Of a stretch of 64,000 bases of DNA, positions 58,578 through 64,000 are shown piece after piece. Source of the stretch: Eriocheir sinensis. Its lineage: Eukaryota; Arthropoda; Malacostraca; Decapoda; Varunidae. The position numbers were made by a program, and so were the translations under genes. The notes beneath the pieces were generated by a model, which ran no database searches, was not told the DNA's origin, and saw only the letters and a list, made by a program, of their open reading frames with translations. Position 1 is the stretch's first letter, and the number at the start of each line of letters is the position of its first letter. The stretch is taken from positions 13,574,891-13,638,890 of the forward strand of contig NC_066509.1 of assembly GCF_024679095.1 (NCBI RefSeq). Reading direction: 5' to 3'.

Positions 58578-58852
58578 CAGTAGTAGTAGTAGCGCCGGCA
58601 GGCTTTTTCCAAGGGTCTCTTGAACAGCCCCAGCCCGTTCGTGGCGCAAGCAAATTTTATTTATATTGGCTGCCGTGATGTGTGACTCTTGCCAGGCCCA
58701 TGCTGCCCCCCGGTGCTCCTTCTGACCGAAGTCGCTGAAGTTAGTGTTGGCTGAAGACCAAGGCAGCATATGGGTAATCCTCAGACACTCGGGAAGGGCT
58801 TTCAAACTCAGCGTGGTTCGGTTAGACTCGAGGTCCACAGGTCTACCACGCC
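58578..58852 (-). mobile_element. SINE (family 1), diverged minus-strand copy
   Basis: AGCCCCAGCCCGTTCGTGG with ATTTATATTGGC, and CATGCTGCCCCCCGG with GGCAGCATATGGGTAAT, match the 3' half and body of the family. A B-box-like GACTCGAGGTCC lies near 58825. The (TAG)n sits where the poly-A tail would be. Confidence 0.7.
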
Positions 58853-59480
58853 GTAGTAAATAAACAAAAACAATAGATCATTTAAGTGGTTTAAGGCCTC
58901 TCTGAATTCTAAGATGGTAGTGAATGTAACACCTGAAGGACAATACAAGCATTAGCTACCTGAGTAGACAGGAATAAGGAGCATGGTAGACTCACCCACT
59001 ATGACTCACCGAATCAACTCAGGAAGGGAACGAGGCCAAAGTGATGCCTCCTCCGCTAAAGATCGTGGGAGGAGGAGGAGGAGGAGGAGGAGGAGGAAGA
59101 AGCGTTCTGTTGTCTCGTATGGAATGAGCGAAGGCTTAGTCACGTAGGAGGCGTTGTAGGGGAGGGCGCACTATTGATGGGTCTTGAGGGCTTAACGAAG
59201 GAGGAGGAGAGGGAGAGGAGGAGGAGGAGGAGGAGGAGGAGGAGGAGATAAGCTACCGTTTGAGTGCTCAGTAAGAGACGTGTCCTCCTCCTCTTCAATG
59301 AAGTGTGAGTGAGTAAGTGAGTAAGTGAGAGAGAGAGAGAGAGAGAGAGAAATAGCGTAGGTGGGCGTTGCCAGATTCTGTTCGTTTAAAGGTCAAAGAA
59401 TTAAAGAGAGCAAAAATGTGTAGTCTGGTTTAAATTGGTGTGTTGGGACACGTGCTCTAAATGGCAGGGGTTTAAATGTT
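58853..59480. other. Stretch with (GGA)n arrays
   Basis: (GGA)n at 59068-59098 and 59207-59247 and a (GA)n at 59329-59350. No gene was seen. Confidence 0.6.
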
Positions 59481-60250
59481 TTTTCTTCCACGCCTTCCTT
59501 CACTCATCGCCACTTCTTACTCTCTTTCTTCCTTTCCTCCACTTCTTTTTCCTCCACGCCTCCTTCCCTCGTCTCCACTTCTTACTCCCTCTCTCTCTCT
59601 CTCTTCTATTCCTCTTTATTTCTTCTTTTCTTCCGCCTCCCTTCCCTAATCTCCACTTCTTACTCCCTCTCTCTACTCTTCTCTTTTCTTGTATTTCCTC
59701 TTTATTTCTTCCTTTCTTCCACTTCTTTTTCCTTCCGCCTCCTTTCCTCATCTCCACTTCTTGCTTCCTCTCTCTACTCTTCTCTCTTCTTGTATTTCTC
59801 ATTTATTTCTTCCTTTCTTCCACTTCTTTTTCTTCCATCCATTCCCTCATCTCCACTTCTTACTCCCTCTCTTTACTCCACTTCTTTTTCTACCCTCCTT
59901 CCCTCATCTCCCTTCTTACTTCCTCTCTTCATTCTTCTCTCTTCTTGTATTTCTCTCTTATTTCTTCCTTTCTTCCACTTCTCTTTTCTTCCACGCCTCC
60001 CTTCCCTCGTCTCCACTTCTTACTCCCTCTCTTTACTCTTCTCTTCTTTTCCTTTCCTCCACTTCTCTTTTCCTTCACCTCCTTCCTTATCTCCTCTTCT
60101 CTTCCTTTATTTCCGTTATTTCTTCCTTTCTTCACTTCTTCCTCTCTTTCCTTCTTCACCTTTCTTTCTCCTATCCACTTTCGTTCCTTCCACTTCTAGC
60201 TCCATTCATGTTATTTTTCTCCCTTCCTGCTCATGCATCTTCAAATACGT
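59481..60250. repeat. Pyrimidine-rich minisatellite, period about 100 bp, about seven copies
   Basis: CTCATCTCCACTTCTTACTC followed by TATTTCTTCCTTTCTTCCAC recurs across the block with indels. The 200-plus-codon frames are products of the array. Confidence 0.85.
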
Positions 60251-60471
60251 TTTATCACCCTTTCTTCCTCTTCCCCTTCCTCCTTTCCTTCTCTCTTTCT
60301 ATCTCCTTTCCTTCTCTTTCTCTCCCTGTTCCTCCTATTCTTCCTTTTATCTCCCCTACTCTCTCTTCTTCCTTTCTTATCTTTATACTTTGAGAACATG
60401 TGAAGAGATTTGTCTGTGGTGTATTATAGAGAAGTAAATAACTCTTGAGTAGAAAGGTCATAACTCAACTG

Positions 60472-60960
<489 letters not shown>

Positions 60961-61018
60961 CTTCCTTACCCAATTACCCCTGAAAAGACCAAATTATCAC
61001 ATCTGGGGCTTACCTTAG

Positions 61019-61021
<3 letters not shown>

Positions 61022-61058
<37 letters not shown>

Positions 61059-61494
61059 TATATCTGATTTATCATTTATTTTTACTTTTCCTTCAATTTC
61101 TGTCTGTTTCTTCTTGTCCTCATTTATTGTGTTTTTCTAGTTTTCTTCAGTTCTCTTTTCCTTCCTCCTCTTCCTTTCTTTCCCTCTTCTCCTCTCTCTT
61201 CTATCTCTCTTCCTCATCGTTCCTTCCTTCCTTCCTGCCTTCCTTCCTTCCTTCCTCCTTCCTCCTTTTCTTTCTTCCTTCCTTCCTTCCTTTCTTCCTT
61301 CCTTCCATCCTTCCTTCCTTGTTCTTCTGTTCTTCTCCTCTCTTTCGTTTCCTTTCCTTTCCCTTTTCCTCTTTTATTTCGTGTCCTCTCCTTTCCTATC
61401 CTTTCTTCCCTTTCCTTTTCTTGCCTCTTTCTGGTTTTCTTTTCTTTCCTGTTTGTTCTTTTCTCCTTATTCAGTTCGGTGCTCTTCTAAGCCT
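61022..61494. repeat. (GA)17 then degenerate pyrimidine tract with (TTCC)n
   Basis: (GA)n 61022-61055; (CCTT)n-like clusters at 61220-61320. Confidence 0.85.
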
Positions 61495-62375
61495 CCTCAG
61501 CCCCTGGTAATATAGGAAGGTGTTTAATAGATGACCCACAGGTAATGGGAACTCAGGTATATGTCAAATTAATGAGTCTAGAGGGTGTGCGCTGCGGCTA
61601 TAAGTGCGCCTGGCCCCAGTGCACATCTCCGTATCCTCAGCCCTTGGTAATATAGGAAGGTGTTTAAATGATGATCCACAGGTAATGGGAACTCAGGTAC
61701 ATGTCCAATTAAGGTGTTAAGAGGGTGTGGACCTACTCTACAGATGCGCGTGGCCTCAGTGCTCATCTCCGTCACGTCAGCCCTTGGTAATATAGGAAGG
61801 TGTTAACAGATGATCCACAGGTAATGAGAACTCAGGTAGATGTGTAATTATGGTGTTAAGAGGGTGTGGGTAGAGGCTATAAGTGCGCGTTGCCTCGGTG
61901 CTCATATCCGCCTCCTCAGCCCTTGGTAACATAGGAAAGTGTTTAATAGATGATCCACAGGTAATGGGAACTCAGGTAGATGTCTAATTAAGGTGTCTAG
62001 AGGGTGTGGACTTCCTCTATAGATGCGCGTGACCTCATTGCTCATCTCCGTCACGTCAGCCCTTGGTAATATAGGAAGGTGTTAACAGATGATCCACAGG
62101 TAATGAGAACTCAGGTAGATGTGTAATTAGGGTGTAAAGAGGGTGTGGGCTGAGGCTATAAGTGCGCGTTGCCTCGGTGCTCATTTCCGTCTCCTTAGTC
62201 CTTGGAAATATAGGAAGGTGTTTAATAGATGATCCTCAGGTAATGGGAACTCAGGTAGATGTGTAATTAGGGTGTAAAGAGGGTGTGGGCTGAGGCTATA
62301 AGTGCACGTGGCCTCAGTGCTCAACTCCCGTAACATAGACAGGTGTTCCAATAGGTAATAGAAACTCAGGTGGAT
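61495..62375. repeat. 140-bp satellite, six copies plus partial
   Basis: CTTGGTAATATAGGAAGGTG begins at about 61504, 61644, 61784, 61923, 62063 and 62202, a constant 139-140-bp spacing. Units also carry ATGATCCACAGGTAATG, GAACTCAGGTAGATG and GCGCGTGGCCTCAGTGCTCA. Copies differ by point changes. Confidence 0.97.
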
Positions 62376-63540
<1,165 letters not shown>

Positions 63541-63592
63541 GTTCAAAGTGTGAAAAAATTCCTTTGTACGTGAAAAAATGAAAACTCTGATG

Positions 63593-63688
<96 letters not shown>
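63593..63688. repeat. (TAG)32 array
   Basis: A pure trinucleotide run directly abutting the RT element at its 5' side. Confidence 0.97.
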
Positions 63689-63689
63689 A

Positions 63690-64000
63690 TAGAATAAATA
63701 CAAGGAACATGCAAGACTGTTCATCAGCAGTCATAATGAACAACGACTTGGAGACCGGTTGCCATACAATCCTCAGAGGCACCACCCAGGGGACCAGTGG
63801 CCATGGCAATGTTGCCCTGGGAATGATGAAGCTGCAGGACATCATCCGCCATGAAAACACCAACGTCAAACAGGTGGCGTATGCGGATGACCTCACCAGG
63901 GTAGGAAAGTCTGCAGACCTCAGGAAATGGTGGGACCTCGTCAATGAACATGGCCTAAAATAGGGTACCGTCCAAACGCCACGAAGTCGGTGGTGTTTGT
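63690..64000 (+). mobile_element. Reverse-transcriptase retroelement, second copy, cut by the window edge
   Basis: The plus frame reads GTTQGTSGHGNVAL (the QGDP region, altered), KLQDIIRHENTNVKQ, VAYADDLTRVGK with the catalytic YADD at about 63875-63890, and DLRKWWDLVNEHG. A one-base deletion near 63957 then shifts the frame; GYRPNATKSVVF continues in the next one. It is the same family as 30610-32450. The 5' part is absent, replaced by (TAG)n. Confidence 0.85.

Overview
This window looks like nuclear DNA from an invertebrate animal, most likely a decapod crustacean. Genes are split into short exons by kilobase introns with GT..AG borders, and there is no operon, Shine-Dalgarno spacing or other prokaryotic organisation. 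Dinucleotide and trinucleotide arrays are extremely dense. The LINE and tRNA-derived SINE families are of a type I associate with crab and shrimp genomes; the decapod assignment is an inference from memory of those families. Almost all long open frames here are translations of microsatellites and were not annotated.

Host coding content is small. (1) At 275-471 (+) is the terminal exon of phosphoribosylformylglycinamidine synthase (PFAS, purine synthesis), with the glutaminase His-Glu motif and the stop codon. (2) On the minus strand, 44394 down to 23659, seven exons belong to an immunoglobulin-superfamily surface protein of the klingon/wrapper/lachesin type. An Asp/Tyr-rich N-terminal exon is followed by Ig1 (second half only), Ig2, Ig3, one fibronectin III domain and a GPI-anchor signal with stop. 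Splice phases match at all five junctions from Ig1 onward. The signal-peptide exon and the first half of Ig1 were not found. The FN3 exon carries an apparent one-base frameshift. (3) An unidentified 117-codon ORF lies at 14822-15175 (+).

Layout. 0-0.5 kb: PFAS end. 1.2-6.9 kb: two decayed copies of one LINE family lying head to head, with a TA-flanked inverted-repeat element, a TTAA-flanked MITE inside that, and a SINE inserted in the plus copy. 7-16.7 kb: a second TTAA MITE, a 530-bp MITE with a perfect 8-bp target duplication, and several LINE fragments. 17-19.4 kb: a composite foldback element with an internally deleted piggyBac-like transposon inserted at TTAA; a paralogous arm shows the unfilled site. 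19.4-23.6 kb: microsatellites and local duplications. 23.7-44.4 kb: the Ig/FN3 gene, whose introns hold very large (AT)n/(AC)n tracts, SINEs and a reverse-transcriptase element interrupted by a CR1-like LINE tail. 44.4-64 kb: mainly satellites and minisatellites (about 33, 66, 100, 140, 190 and 230 bp periods), purine/pyrimidine deserts, a long palindrome at 45.2-45.5 kb, and a second copy of the reverse-transcriptase element running off the right edge.

I found no bacterial, plasmid, CRISPR or viral system. The most interesting material is structural: nested transposons with datable order, complementary microsatellite pairs (one brackets a 510-bp intron), and alternating satellite families.
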